Positions 1-9,472 of a stretch of DNA of 64,000 nt are shown here, piece after piece (within the stretch, counting starts at the first letter, position 1; every line of letters starts with the position of its first letter). The notes beneath the pieces are model-generated. The model made no database searches and was not told the origin of the DNA. It worked only from the letters and a program-made list of their open reading frames with translations. The stretch lies in assembly GCF_000758625.1 (NCBI RefSeq), contig NZ_CP009283.1, positions 4,599,501-4,663,500 of the forward strand. Reading direction: 5' to 3'. The translations under genes were made by a program, and so were the position numbers. The DNA is from Paenibacillus sp. FSL R7-0273. GTDB taxonomy: Bacteria > Bacillota > Bacilli > Paenibacillales > Paenibacillaceae.

Positions 1-3000
1 GCGTCTCTCCGCTCTCTTCAACCTGCCGCAGGATGGAGTCAGGCAGCCTGCTGAAGCTGCTGCGGCTCTGTACCCTGACAGAAATGTTATCCTCATCTGC
101 CAGATATTCGCCTTCTACCAGCAGCCCTGAGCTGCCGGTCATCCGGATGCAGCCGCGCTGTGCCCCGGCATTTTTGATGACGATCTGCATCAGCGCCTCA
201 AGCAGGTTGTCCAGCTCAATCTCCTTGGAAATGGCCTGGGAGGCCAGAATCATGGAATCGAGGTCAATGCTTTCTGTATAATCCGATACAGTCCGCCCAT
301 GCAAAAATTCCTTGGTATTGATTTTACGGACAATGTCCGGGTACTGCCCCTTCAGGAACTGGATCTTGGCCTTGGCGCCCCATATAGAATAGTAGTACAC
401 GGACTGTCTGAGCAGATAGGCGGCAAACTCATTAAACTGCTTGGCATAATAAAATTTGGCAGCTAGCTCATTGGCCAGAGCCTTATACCTGACGAAGGTG
501 CCTTGCTCACTGGCCTCAATTGCCAGGTCATAATACTTCCCGGCTTCATCATCCTGTCCTGAGATCCGCGCCCATTCCGCCTTCATCAGCATTTCATGCT
601 GCCTGAAGGTGCCCGGAGCATGCCCCGCCCATTTGCGGACTCTGCCGAGCTCCTTCTTCATCCTCCGTCTTGCCTTGCTCCGGGCCGCACCGCGCAGGCC
701 GGGATAGCTGTAGGCCAGATTCAAGAAGGTGTAGAGCGAAAATTCCTCCATAAAAGCAGAGCCGGACAGCGCACCGATAATATCATAGGCCTTGTCGATA
801 TAGACTAATGCTTCCCCGTAGCTTTCATAGGTGAACAATAGCTTCATTTTGTAGATATAATAAATCGCAATACCGGAGTTGTATTTAGCCTGCTCCAAAT
901 CCTGCAGCATGCTTTCCTCGTCAAAGGAATCATCGCTGAACGAGCGGCTGTCACCCATTTCCCCGAGCAAATTGCGGTAGTATTGCCGGACCAGCTGCGC
1001 GGTTGCCAGCGATTCCTTATATTTGGTGCTCTCGATCATGGCAATCATCCGGTTGCTTTCCTGGAGGTTAGCTGCCAGATCCATCTCCGGATTCCACAGG
1101 TTAACGTAGAAGCAGGAATGAGCCAGGTAGAGCAGGTCCCCAGTCCGCAGGCTGGCTTCTATCGAGGTTGTGAACCAGTCCTGCAGAGTGTCCCACGGCT
1201 CTGTCCAGGCATGGCTGAACAGGGTGTACAATACATGAGCGGCTCCCCGCCACTGAAGGTCATTGAACTTGTCATTAATCCGGATGCCCAGCCGGCCGAA
1301 TTCAAACGCGCCCTTCACATCGCCGAATCCGGACAGCAGCATGGAATAGCCGATAAAAGCAATAGCAGATTCAGGTGAATTGCCGTGCTTCAGCGTTAAA
1401 CCAACCTTTTTAAGCACTGCCAGGCCAAACAGTGAAGTCTCACCTGAGATAAAAGCCGGCGGGATGAAATTAATCAGCAGCCTCATGATCAGCAGCATTT
1501 CCGGGTCCTTCATCTCACGGGAGGCGAAGATATCATCGGCTGTCCTGCCCCGGAGCGCAGCCTTGATCTTCACCAGCTCCTTCAGTACGGAGGCCATTCC
1601 GACACGCTGCGGGATCTGTATGCCCATCTCCTGCAGCCCCTGTCTTCCGGAGGTGATTGCCTCCTTCATCATGCCCAGGTACATATAATGGTCAGCCTGC
1701 AGCTCATAAATCCCGGCACGGTCCATTTTTCCGGAGGTGTGCTGCAGCAGTACAGCGCAGGCAGCATCCGCTTCAGCAATATGATGTGTAAGATAACCGC
1801 ACTGGGCCAGCAGCCTGTAAATCCCGGCAGCAGGAAGCTCCGCATCCTCCCAGGCATTATCAGGCAGCTGCGGCAGCACCGCTTCGAGCAGTGCATAGGC
1901 GGAATCATAACCGAAGGCCGCCTTGGCTTTACGGGCAGCCCGCAGGTTAAGCCTGATTACCTCAGTGATTTCAGCCCGGGTCCGGATAAATTCCAGCCCC
2001 TTGTTCATATGGGCGGCAATATCCACAATCCGTTCTTCCGCCTTATCCTGAGGCAGATGATCAAGCAGTGCTTTACCGATTTTAAGATGAAGCTGCCGGC
2101 GTTCACTTTCCTCAATCATCTGATAAAAGGCCTGTTGAATACGGTCGTGGGCAAAACGGAATGAAATAGCCAGCTCCGGCTCCGGCTCTGAAGAATTCTC
2201 GTCCAGATAACCCGAGAATATCGCATAGCTGGCATCTGACGGTATAATCAGCTCCTCATCAACCGCAGAGGCAATAGCCCGGGCGATGCTGCCCCGCGGC
2301 TCTCCGCTGATCAGCTTCAGCAGGCTGAAATCGAACATGCTGCCCGAAGCCGCACCCAGCATCAGCATATTACGGACCTCCTGAGGCAGATTAATCAACT
2401 TCCTCATCAGAAACTCAACAATATTCTCATTTACCGGCAAGCTTAGAATCTGCTCCAGCTGCCAGCTCCAGCTCCCCTGCAGCTCATCAAAGTACAGATA
2501 TCCGCTGCGGTATAGTTCCTTCAGCAGTTCACTGACAAAAAACGAATTGCCCTTCGTCCGCTTGTAAATCACTTCCGCCAGCATATCCACACGCTCACGC
2601 GGACTGAATAGTGTATCTGATATAAGCTGATTCACGTCAAGTACAGTCAGGGGCTGAAGGGTAATCACCCCTACCTCCCGGCTTTTTTCGATCTTTGCAA
2701 CAGAGGTTAACAGCGGATGCCCTTCATGGATTTCGTTCCCCCTGTACGAGCAGACTATGAACAGCCTGCGCAGCTGGTGATCCAGCAGCAGACGCTCCAC
2801 AAGCTGCAGGCTGGAATAATCTGCCCACTGTACATCGTCCAGGAACAATACCAGCGGACGTTCATTTAAGGTGATGCCTTCAATAAATTTGGCAAAGGTA
2901 AGAAAGAACCGGTTCGTCTCCTCGGCTGGATTAAGCGGCTCCATCTCAGGCTGTATGCCAATCCAGTCAGCCAGCTCCGGGATCAGGCCTGCAATCAGGC

Positions 3001-4204
3001 TGCCGTTCCCGTCCAATCCTGAGGCCAGGGAGTGTGCAATCCGCTGCTTAAATTCACTGTCCGGATTATCAAGCAGCTGGCTGATCAGCCGGCGGAAGGC
3101 TTCAGTGATAGCGCTGAAAGGAATGTTGCGGTTATACTGGTCAAACTTCCCTTCGGCGAACCAGCCCTTTTCCTCGCTGATGGACTTGTGCAGCTCATGC
3201 ACCAGTGCTGTTTTGCCGACACCGGCCTCACCGGTAACCAGCATCAGCTGCGGCTGGCCGCTGACACTTTGCCGGAAGGCTTCTGTTAGCCTGGCCAGCT
3301 CCGCTTCCCGGCCGTATATTTTTTGCGGAATCCGGAACACATTATACCGGTCTTCCGCACCAACCACAAAGCCCGCTTCTCCGGCAAGCACCTTTTTCAG
3401 ATCGGCTTTGATCCCGTAGGTGCTGCGGTATCTCTCTTCGGAGGACTTCTCCATCAGCTTCATTATGATGCCTGAAAGCTCGGATGACACTCTGCCGCCG
3501 GTCAGCTGATGCGGAGGGACTGCTTCCTTGGCAATAATGGAGTAGATCTGCTCCAGCATCTCCTGCGTACTGTAAGGCCTGCTTCCGGTCATTAGCTCAT
3601 AGAGCACCACACCCAGCGAGTAAAAATCACTCCGGTAATCGATATTGCGGTTCATACGGCCGGTCTGCTCAGGCGATATATACTGGATGCTGCCCTCAAG
3701 CACCCCGCTGTTCTGAAATTCCTGCTTCTCCTTCGGGAGCTTCACAGCCAGATCAAAATCGATCAGCTGCACCACGTCCTGCTCCCGGTTCCAGATAATA
3801 TTGGAGGGCTTAATATCCTTGTGAATGACATTCTGCTCATGCACCGCACCGAGAATATCTACTATTTTAATGGCAAGCCTCAGAAGTGTTGCGGTATCCG
3901 GAATCTCCGTCTCCATAATCTCCTTGAGCGAGCGCCCGTGGATATCCTCCAGCACCATTACATAAAAACCGTTCTTTTCCTCGAGCTTAAGGGGTTTGAT
4001 TACGCCATCGAGCCGTGCGCTAAGCTCCTTCAGCAGCCTGTACTCCTGCTTGAATCTCATCACTGCCTCGGGACTGGTGAATTCCGCTTTTAATACTTTT
4101 AAAATAACCGTATCACCGGATAAAGGATCTCCGCACCTGTAAACCGATTTCGCATACTGATCTGAAATGGTCTCCAGGACCTGATAGTTGTCCAACGCAA
4201 TCAT
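1..4204 (-). CDS. Ser/Thr kinase - AAA-type ATPase - GAF multidomain signalling protein (3' end outside window)
   Basis: Partial: about 1,401 codons are present and the frame is still open at base 1. The N-terminal kinase domain (about residues 1-265) has the catalytic loop HKDIKPSN near residue 126, but DFD where DFG is expected (near 149), and no clear glycine-rich loop. An ATPase with Walker A GEAGVGKT follows near residue 330, then a long helical region. A GAF domain starts near residue 1320 and is still open at the edge. This order matches the family of large kinase/ATPase/sensor proteins that usually end in a histidine kinase, GGDEF or SpoIIE output; which one applies here cannot be seen. 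The ATG at 4204 is preceded by AGGTGGAG, which abuts the stop codon of the upstream membrane-protein gene, so translation is probably coupled. Likely a cytosolic signalling hub. Confidence 0.85.
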   Translation of the reverse strand, partial: MIALDNYQVLETISDQYAKSVYRCGDPLSGDTVILKVLKAEFTSPEAVMRFKQEYRLLKELSARLDGVIKPLKLEEKNGFYVMVLEDIHGRSLKEIMETEIPDTATLLRLAIKIVDILGAVHEQNVIHKDIKPSNIIWNREQDVVQLIDFDLAVKLPKEKQEFQNSGVLEGSIQYISPEQTGRMNRNIDYRSDFYSLGVVLYELMTGSRPYSTQEMLEQIYSIIAKEAVPPHQLTGGRVSSELSGIIMKLMEKSSEERYRSTYGIKADLKKVLAGEAGFVVGAEDRYNVFRIPQKIYGREAELARLTEAFRQSVSGQPQLMLVTGEAGVGKTALVHELHKSISEEKGWFAEGKFDQYNRNIPFSAITEAFRRLISQLLDNPDSEFKQRIAHSLASGLDGNGSLIAGLIPELADWIGIQPEMEPLNPAEETNRFFLTFAKFIEGITLNERPLVLFLDDVQWADYSSLQLVERLLLDHQLRRLFIVCSYRGNEIHEGHPLLTSVAKIEKSREVGVITLQPLTVLDVNQLISDTLFSPRERVDMLAEVIYKRTKGNSFFVSELLKELYRSGYLYFDELQGSWSWQLEQILSLPVNENIVEFLMRKLINLPQEVRNMLMLGAASGSMFDFSLLKLISGEPRGSIARAIASAVDEELIIPSDASYAIFSGYLDENSSEPEPELAISFRFAHDRIQQAFYQMIEESERRQLHLKIGKALLDHLPQDKAEERIVDIAAHMNKGLEFIRTRAEITEVIRLNLRAARKAKAAFGYDSAYALLEAVLPQLPDNAWEDAELPAAGIYRLLAQCGYLTHHIAEADAACAVLLQHTSGKMDRAGIYELQADHYMYLGMMKEAITSGRQGLQEMGIQIPQRVGMASVLKELVKIKAALRGRTADDIFASREMKDPEMLLIMRLLINFIPPAFISGETSLFGLAVLKKVGLTLKHGNSPESAIAFIGYSMLLSGFGDVKGAFEFGRLGIRINDKFNDLQWRGAAHVLYTLFSHAWTEPWDTLQDWFTTSIEASLRTGDLLYLAHSCFYVNLWNPEMDLAANLQESNRMIAMIESTKYKESLATAQLVRQYYRNLLGEMGDSRSFSDDSFDEESMLQDLEQAKYNSGIAIYYIYKMKLLFTYESYGEALVYIDKAYDIIGALSGSAFMEEFSLYTFLNLAYSYPGLRGAARSKARRRMKKELGRVRKWAGHAPGTFRQHEMLMKAEWARISGQDDEAGKYYDLAIEASEQGTFVRYKALANELAAKFYYAKQFNEFAAYLLRQSVYYYSIWGAKAKIQFLKGQYPDIVRKINTKEFLHGRTVSDYTESIDLDSMILASQAISKEIELDNLLEALMQIVIKNAGAQRGCIRMTGSSGLLVEGEYLADEDNISVRVQSRSSFSRLPDSILRQVEESGET

Positions 4205-4217
4205 GCCCACTCCACCT

Positions 4218-5384
4218 TTAGCGATTCTTCCCGTTCAATTCTAAATCAGCATCAAATTTAAATACGTAAGCAGCAATAAGCCACACAATCCAGCAGTTCA
4301 CACCAAAGAAAAGATAGCCGTAATAGCCAAGAATCGGCATCTCGGAGAAAATATGAAGCTTGTCCAGGTAAGGGACGGAATATTTCCAGTAATTCGGATT
4401 GGTAGGAATGGAATCATGGAACCATTCACTGCCGAAGTTCCAGAACTCCCAGAAGAACCCGTTGCACAAGGTGGCAAGTGCAATGAGGATAATCCGCGAC
4501 CAGTCACCATTCTTGACCGGAGTGAACGGAGTCCAGTAGCCGCAGAGGGCCATCGCAGCTGACAGCATCGGCACAAGAGCAACCCACAGCACCCAGAACA
4601 GCAGATAAGGATAATAACCCATACCGAACGCCAGGAATAACCCGATTACAAAATAAAGAATTAACAGTGTTCTTGATACGTTAAATTTAGGGCCGTTGCT
4701 GTATCGCTCCTTAAATCCCTTAAAGGTACCCAGCAGGTGATACCATTCGACTATTGCCGGGAGCACCGTTGTATAGGAAAGCGAAAACCAGAAGACGTTC
4801 CCGAAGTTGGAGAAGACATCCTTATTGGGGTAATACCAGTTCTCTACTACAAAAAAATTCAGATATTCAAAGGCGAACCAGCTAAAGCAGGACACAACCG
4901 CCAGCAGCTGCATTAAATGAGGCTTGCGGGATATGATCGAATTGCCGCCCGTCCGTTTATAGACCAGCCCGTCCAGAATCAGGATAAAGGACCACCACAG
5001 CGGGACAAAGGTATAATTCTCGGCCGGCTCAAACAGATCCAGCCGCGCCCACATTAATATCCAGCTGACCGCAAGCACCGGAAGGCTCCACCAGAACCAC
5101 ACCGGAAAACCGGTTCTGTCTCCCTTCGGCCGCGCAATCTGCGGAGAGGGTTTGAAGCCGAACCAACGCGGAAATACAAGCACCAGTGTAATCAGCAGTG
5201 CAACGATGCAGGCAAGCGAGAAATACAGCAGGCTGAATCCGGGATCCGCCTCCACCTTCTGCGCAGGAAAATCACCATAACCGGGAGGCAGGCCCTTCCA
5301 CTTGGCCAGACTGCCAAGCAGCGGCAGCAAAAAAATCAAAATAAATGTTGCAATCAAAAAAAATGTTTTCTGCCCTTTTTTCAC
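4218..5384 (-). CDS. Polytopic membrane protein of unknown function
   Basis: 388 residues with a GTG start behind AGAGGGG. I do not recognise the family. Roughly ten hydrophobic segments are visible, the first at about residues 7-25, with many Trp/Tyr/Phe-rich stretches between them, so it is an integral membrane protein with short loops. It ends 13 bases before the start of the kinase-ATPase gene on the same strand, and the downstream Shine-Dalgarno sits directly behind its stop codon. The pair therefore forms an operon and this protein may supply a membrane anchor or signal input to the kinase (inference). No transporter signature or catalytic motif was recognised. Confidence 0.75.
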   Translation of the reverse strand: MKKGQKTFFLIATFILIFLLPLLGSLAKWKGLPPGYGDFPAQKVEADPGFSLLYFSLACIVALLITLVLVFPRWFGFKPSPQIARPKGDRTGFPVWFWWSLPVLAVSWILMWARLDLFEPAENYTFVPLWWSFILILDGLVYKRTGGNSIISRKPHLMQLLAVVSCFSWFAFEYLNFFVVENWYYPNKDVFSNFGNVFWFSLSYTTVLPAIVEWYHLLGTFKGFKERYSNGPKFNVSRTLLILYFVIGLFLAFGMGYYPYLLFWVLWVALVPMLSAAMALCGYWTPFTPVKNGDWSRIILIALATLCNGFFWEFWNFGSEWFHDSIPTNPNYWKYSVPYLDKLHIFSEMPILGYYGYLFFGVNCWIVWLIAAYVFKFDADLELNGKNR

Positions 5385-5484
5385 GACAATACCCCTCTGA
5401 TTATGTAGTATAAAAGTCGAATTTTGTTGACCCGCTATTTATTCGCTGCCACCCCAGATTATTCCTTCTTATTTCCCCCGGGAC

Positions 5485-5940
5485 CTAGAACAAAAGTTGC
5501 ATTTTTACAAACCTGATTCCGTGCACTTCTTCTTCACCGGCAAGCGGAAGGAAGCCCTGGGACTTATAGAAGCCGACTGAGTTGGGTGATGAATTCACAG
5601 TAAGCCGCCGCACTCCTTCCCGTCCCAGCTTATCTGTTACATAATACAGCAGGCTTTTGCCGACTCCGGTGCCCTTGGCTTCACTACTTACGAACAGCAG
5701 GACAATGTGATTGTTATTCCTGACTTCTACTATGCCTGCGCGCTTACCGCCGTTGCTGGCTGAATAAATAATATGGCCGCTGTTCAAGCGTTCCCGGATT
5801 GCCTCAGGTGTCGTAATTCTATAAAACTCGTTAATACCCTCAGATGAATAGTATGGTGAGATGTAGGTATCAAAAGATTCCCGGATCAGACTATGAACTC
5901 CGTGCTCTTCACCGGAAGCAAGCTGAGCAATGTCCAGCAT
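5485..5940 (-). CDS. GNAT family N-acetyltransferase
   Basis: 151 residues from the ATG at 5940, which has AAAGGAG eight bases upstream; an upstream in-frame ATG at 6030 has no such site. The acetyl-CoA binding motif A reads approximately SSEAKGTGVGKSLL, and the late GNAT motif with SVGFYKSQGF follows. Length and motif order fit a single-domain GNAT that transfers acetyl from acetyl-CoA to an unknown small molecule or protein amine. It is divergent from the TIM-barrel gene at 6133, and a perfect 12-bp inverted repeat lies between the two. Confidence 0.85.
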   Translation of the reverse strand: MLDIAQLASGEEHGVHSLIRESFDTYISPYYSSEGINEFYRITTPEAIRERLNSGHIIYSASNGGKRAGIVEVRNNNHIVLLFVSSEAKGTGVGKSLLYYVTDKLGREGVRRLTVNSSPNSVGFYKSQGFLPLAGEEEVHGIRFVKMQLLF

Positions 5941-6034
5941 CCATGCAACTCCTTTATGATTAGTGCAGGCGGAGAAGAGCTCTGCCTTACACTGGGTATG
6001 TTGTTCCAGAGTTAATTTTACCCAATACAAATCG

Positions 6035-6064
6035 AAAAGACACTAGTTATTTCTAGTGTCTTTT
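6035..6064. repeat. Perfect 12-bp inverted repeat between divergent genes
   Basis: AAAAGACACTAG and its exact complement CTAGTGTCTTTT are separated by six bases. The structure ends in T-runs on both strands, so it resembles a bidirectional terminator. However, it sits between two divergently transcribed genes, in the 5' region of each, where no gene converges on it. It could act as an attenuator in the leader of the gene starting at 6133 or as an operator. Confidence 0.7.
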
Positions 6065-6132
6065 ACGGGCAGGAACACGGGGCCGTTTTGCCGAATTCCT
6101 TCCATACTATTTCTTTCGCAGGAGGCTTTTTC

Positions 6133-7029
6133 TTGAGACAATTCATGATCGGACAGTATGGCGGATTTGATAAAGAGAAATACAGGAAGGATTTCCGCAG
6201 CGGGTTCTACGGCATTGAGGCTTGTATGTTTGCCTCCGAAGAGGATAGAGCAATCCTTGCAGATGCGGCCAAAAGCAGGGGCTTTGCAATTGGTGTGCAT
6301 TTTCCGTTCCGGAAAGACAGCACGAAGCTGCGGGACCCGCTTGTCCTGTCCGCTGACGATGAGGTGCGTGCTGACGCTTTCGCGCATATCACCGGGGAGC
6401 TGGACTATCTTGCGGCAATCAAGCCTGAATATGTACTGTTCCATTATCCCAAGCCGGTAATTCTCGATGAACGGGTTGACTGGACCGGCTGGCGGTTCGG
6501 GGACCGCCGTGAATACATCTATGAGCATGATATTACACCCGATGAATTGATTATCCGCACTGAGCAGCTGTTTCAATGGCTTGATGTACAGGGCCGTAAA
6601 TATCAGTTCATACCGGTGCTGGAGTTCGATGCGATCAGCCGGCTTACTTATGAGCATGATTTCCTTGAGCAGCTACTGCTCAAATACCCGGGCATCAGGC
6701 TGTGCCAGGACACGGCGAGGCTGTTTCTGCAGGACAAGCTGGACCGCCGCTTTGACGCCCGGACAGTCCTTCAGACCTATACTAAGTATGCCTATCTTAT
6801 TCACCTGTCAAATGTACAGATACTGGACAGTGTTCAGAACAGCCACTACCCGGTGCTTCCCGAGTTAGATGAGGCCGGGGGCTGGGCACCAATTGAAGCT
6901 TATCTGCGGATCATCCGGACAGAGAATCCTGAGGTCAGAATCATGTTCGAGCACCGCTCTGACCTTATTTCGGAGGAACAGCTGGAGCGCTGCTATGCCT
7001 GGGTGAATGCAATCATCAATGGTGCTTAA
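6133..7029 (+). CDS. Xylose isomerase-like TIM-barrel protein (sugar phosphate isomerase/epimerase-like)
   Basis: 298 residues from the TTG at 6133, chosen because GGAGG ends seven bases upstream; an in-frame ATG at 6088 has no ribosome binding site. The sequence has the alternating strand/helix pattern of an AP-endonuclease-2 type barrel: GVHFPF near the start, FHYPKP, PVLEFD, LCQDTARL, IHLSN and IMFEHRSD. The Glu, Asp and His residues in these stretches are the positions where this fold binds a divalent metal. The substrate is unknown. It is transcribed alone, divergent from the GNAT gene. Confidence 0.75.
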   Translation: MRQFMIGQYGGFDKEKYRKDFRSGFYGIEACMFASEEDRAILADAAKSRGFAIGVHFPFRKDSTKLRDPLVLSADDEVRADAFAHITGELDYLAAIKPEYVLFHYPKPVILDERVDWTGWRFGDRREYIYEHDITPDELIIRTEQLFQWLDVQGRKYQFIPVLEFDAISRLTYEHDFLEQLLLKYPGIRLCQDTARLFLQDKLDRRFDARTVLQTYTKYAYLIHLSNVQILDSVQNSHYPVLPELDEAGGWAPIEAYLRIIRTENPEVRIMFEHRSDLISEEQLERCYAWVNAIINGA

Positions 7030-7040
7030 TTCCATGCTTG

Positions 7041-7850
7041 TCACGGGAGCATCCGTACAACCAGACCTTCAAGCATGCGCTTCTTCCATTCTTCTTCTGA
7101 GGCGAATCCGGGCTTGTGCTGTTCGCTGCTCTCCAGCCTATATGTACGGAGACAGTACGCCATCTGGATACAGGCCATTACTGCATCTCTGGCATGAAGG
7201 CTGGCTTGTCCGCGCACATCCACTGCTGCTGCCTCCGCTTCCGGGCTGATCGTGATCTCAAACTCGCTGTCCACCTGCGTTTTGAAGCTGAACGTGATGC
7301 CCTGGAGAGCACCAGGGGCGCTGCTTTTGAGCTTCAATGCTTTCCAGCCGTGGCCGGGATAGATCTCGTATAACCGGGATACGCCTTCCCGGTAAGGCTG
7401 AAACGGATAAACCGCCGCATCCCCTTGCAGATTATGCAGCAGCCGGCGTGCCCCGTAGACCATGGCGTGCATTGCAATCGGTGTCGAGGATACCGGACTT
7501 TTGCCGTCCACGGCAATGTCTGTCACGCGGAGATCCCGGCTGCTTTTGCCGCTATGAAGCTGGCCAAACCGCTGCTTGAACTGGTCCCTGGTGTCGCTGT
7601 AAGCCCCATCTATGAATGTGTCCCAGGATGAAGCATACTGCTGCTCCAGATAATACTCAGGTATCGAAAAAGGAAAATCCATCCCCCACGGTGCTCTGCT
7701 TGTCCTGATATAATAGTACAGATCAAGTCTGTCCTCACAGCTGAAAACCTGTTCAACCGTAAAACGGTTACCGGTCAGCCGGCCGGAGGCAATGAAGATT
7801 TTGCCTTCCGGGTTTTTGGCACCGCTGAAATCGCAGCCGTAAATGTTCAT
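7041..7850 (-). CDS. DUF429 family protein (predicted RNase H-like fold)
   Basis: 269 residues; the start at 7850 (MNIYGCDFSGAK) has an AGAGGAG site upstream, and the longer frame to 7883 adds 11 unlikely residues. The N-terminal GCDFSGA and the later WGMDFPFSIP resemble the first two acidic motifs of the RNase H-like DUF429 family. A conserved YEIYPGHGWK segment follows near the middle. Function is unproven in the family; nuclease activity is only a structural prediction. It converges on the TIM-barrel gene, with 11 bases between the stop codons. Confidence 0.65.
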   Translation of the reverse strand: MNIYGCDFSGAKNPEGKIFIASGRLTGNRFTVEQVFSCEDRLDLYYYIRTSRAPWGMDFPFSIPEYYLEQQYASSWDTFIDGAYSDTRDQFKQRFGQLHSGKSSRDLRVTDIAVDGKSPVSSTPIAMHAMVYGARRLLHNLQGDAAVYPFQPYREGVSRLYEIYPGHGWKALKLKSSAPGALQGITFSFKTQVDSEFEITISPEAEAAAVDVRGQASLHARDAVMACIQMAYCLRTYRLESSEQHKPGFASEEEWKKRMLEGLVVRMLP

Positions 7851-8078
7851 GCTCTCACTCTCCTCTTTTGCCGGCCGGAACATGGTCGTTTACTAATCGT
7901 TGATATTAAGTGTCTGCAGTACGGATTGCTCCTGTTCATTCACTGACAGCTCCCCCTTTATGTTCATGTTACACCTCTGGTAAGGCAAGCTGCAAAAGTA
8001 TATTTTTCTTTGGACGAGGCCATGCTACAATGTGGAAAAAATAGCGCCTGCCTAATGAACTTACAAGGAGTGAAGCCA

Positions 8079-8510
8079 ATGTCAGTTGATGTGTATTTGA
8101 ATTTCAATGGAAACTGCCGTGAAGCTGTAGAATTCTATGCCAAGGTGTTCGGAAACAGTAATCCGCAGATTATGACCTTTGGTGAAGCGCCGCCGAATCC
8201 GGACTATCCGCTCCCGGAAGCAGCCAAAGCACTCGTTATGCATGCCCGCCTGGATGTTGACGGCAGCAATGTGATGTTCTCTGATGTATTTCCCGGCATG
8301 CCGTTTACTGCAGGCAATAATATCAGCCTGGCGCTGGTGACACGCAACGAGGAGGATGTGAAATCCTGGTTCCATCAGCTGAAGGAGGGCGGAAGCGTAA
8401 CTATGGAATTGCAGGAGACCTTCTGGAGTAAATGTTACGGGAGCCTGAAGGATAAATTCGGTATTGAATGGCAGGTTAGCCTAGAAGGCACTGAAACCGC
8501 AGGCAAATAA
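8079..8510 (+). CDS. VOC superfamily protein, PhnB-like
   Basis: 143 residues from the ATG at 8079, which has AAGGAG upstream; an in-frame start at 8010 lacks one. The opening VYLNFNGNCREAVEFYAKVFG is the classic PhnB/glyoxalase-like beginning, and the C-terminal YGSLKDKFGIEWQVS is the matching end of the second repeat. Members are small dimeric metalloprotein-fold enzymes or binding proteins of mostly unknown substrate. It is a single gene followed by a hairpin terminator. Confidence 0.85.
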   Translation: MSVDVYLNFNGNCREAVEFYAKVFGNSNPQIMTFGEAPPNPDYPLPEAAKALVMHARLDVDGSNVMFSDVFPGMPFTAGNNISLALVTRNEEDVKSWFHQLKEGGSVTMELQETFWSKCYGSLKDKFGIEWQVSLEGTETAGK

Positions 8511-8535
8511 GCCTGCTTAATTAAATCCGAATATC

Positions 8536-8593
8536 AGGATATGCCATGTATGGCAGGGGGAGACCGCTGTCCGGAGTGACATATCCTTTTTTT
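8536..8593 (+). terminator. Rho-independent terminator after the PhnB-like gene
   Basis: The AGGATATG arm at 8536-8543 pairs with CATATCCT at 8580-8587. A run of seven T follows. The loop is long and may contain additional pairing. Confidence 0.6.
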
Positions 8594-8695
8594 GATACAT
8601 CGAGCGGCTGCAGATTTAGTAATGCGCTTACAATGGGATCTGTGGTTTAATAAAAATACAGCTCTGCACTCATTCCACTGTAAAGGAGACTAGCC

Positions 8696-9100
8696 ATGGA
8701 AATCTCTGCTTTTCTGCTGCCCAAGGATCAGGTCGCTTATATCACTTCATCTCTTTCAATGCTCGAAGCTATGGAGCAACTGGAGCAGCATTATTATTCG
8801 GCGATTCCGATTATAGACCATGAGGGGAAATATGTTGGAACGCTGGCTGAAGGGGATCTGCTGTGGAAGCTCAAGAATACAGCAGGACTCAGCTTCGCTA
8901 GCATGCATGAGGTTAAGGTCAGCGACATTCAACGGCATGTGCATAATGAGAGTGTCTACATCAAGGCCCAGATGGAGGATATGCTGACGCTTGCTGCAGA
9001 CCAGAACTTCGTTCCGGTTGTTGATGGCACCGGCGTTTTTCTCGGTATTATCCGCCGCAAGGATATTATTGAATATTACACCCGGAATATAACGGACTAA
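8696..9100 (+). CDS. CBS-domain protein
   Basis: 134 residues, ATG behind AAAGGAG. The two CBS repeats (about 1-60 and 70-130) are marked by AIPIIDHEGKYVGTLAEGDL and FVPVVDGTGVFLGIIRRKDI, the usual hydrophobic strand followed by GxxxxxD/R. A stand-alone CBS pair of this size normally binds an adenine nucleotide and regulates a partner or senses energy state. No partner gene is adjacent. It is flanked by terminators, so it is monocistronic. Confidence 0.85.
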   Translation: MEISAFLLPKDQVAYITSSLSMLEAMEQLEQHYYSAIPIIDHEGKYVGTLAEGDLLWKLKNTAGLSFASMHEVKVSDIQRHVHNESVYIKAQMEDMLTLAADQNFVPVVDGTGVFLGIIRRKDIIEYYTRNITD

Positions 9101-9116
9101 TTCTAAAAATGAAACA

Positions 9117-9172
9117 GGGGCAGCCCTGCAGGCCGGCTTAACGGCGCTCTGCAGGGCTGCCCCTCTTTTTTT
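9117..9172 (+). terminator. Strong Rho-independent terminator after the CBS gene
   Basis: A 15-bp perfect stem is formed by GGGGCAGCCCTGCAG (9117-9131) and its complement (9149-9163). It is followed by a T-run. It also separates this gene from the convergent STAS operon. Confidence 0.9.
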
Positions 9173-9192
9173 GCACACTTATGAGCCTGCTG

Positions 9193-9471
9193 TTACACTA
9201 TTTCAAACACATTCGTCAGCCGGGTCAGCTCAAAAATCTTCAGCACATTCGGATGAAGGGAACGCAAGCGGATCGTGCCCCCGTTCTCTACGCATTTCTT
9301 GTACAAGCTGACAATTACGCCCAGACCGGTGCTGTCAATGAAGGTACAGGTGCTGAAATCCAGCAGAAAGCTATTCTCGCCGCTGTTAATGTAGTCCCTG
9401 AGCATTTCACGGAAAGCCCCTGCTTCATCCACAGAGAAAATCACCGGCATTTCAATTATAATTTCCTTCAA
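9193..9471 (-). CDS. STAS-domain anti-sigma factor antagonist (SpoIIAA/RsbV type)
   Basis: 92 residues from the TTG at 9471. A GTG at 9480 is in frame, but AAGGGG abuts it, whereas AAGGGG lies eight bases before the TTG, so TTG is preferred. The phosphorylatable serine is in FIDSTGLGVI (Ser47), the hallmark of SpoIIAA/RsbV proteins. In this family the dephosphorylated antagonist binds its partner kinase/anti-sigma factor; phosphorylation by the RsbW-like kinase releases it, and a PP2C phosphatase resets it. Kinase and phosphatase are encoded in the same operon (11534 and 11942). It directly follows the chemoreceptor gene, whose stop lies at 9473. Confidence 0.9.
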   Translation of the reverse strand: MKEIIIEMPVIFSVDEAGAFREMLRDYINSGENSFLLDFSTCTFIDSTGLGVIVSLYKKCVENGGTIRLRSLHPNVLKIFELTRLTNVFEIV

Positions 9472-9472
9472 G

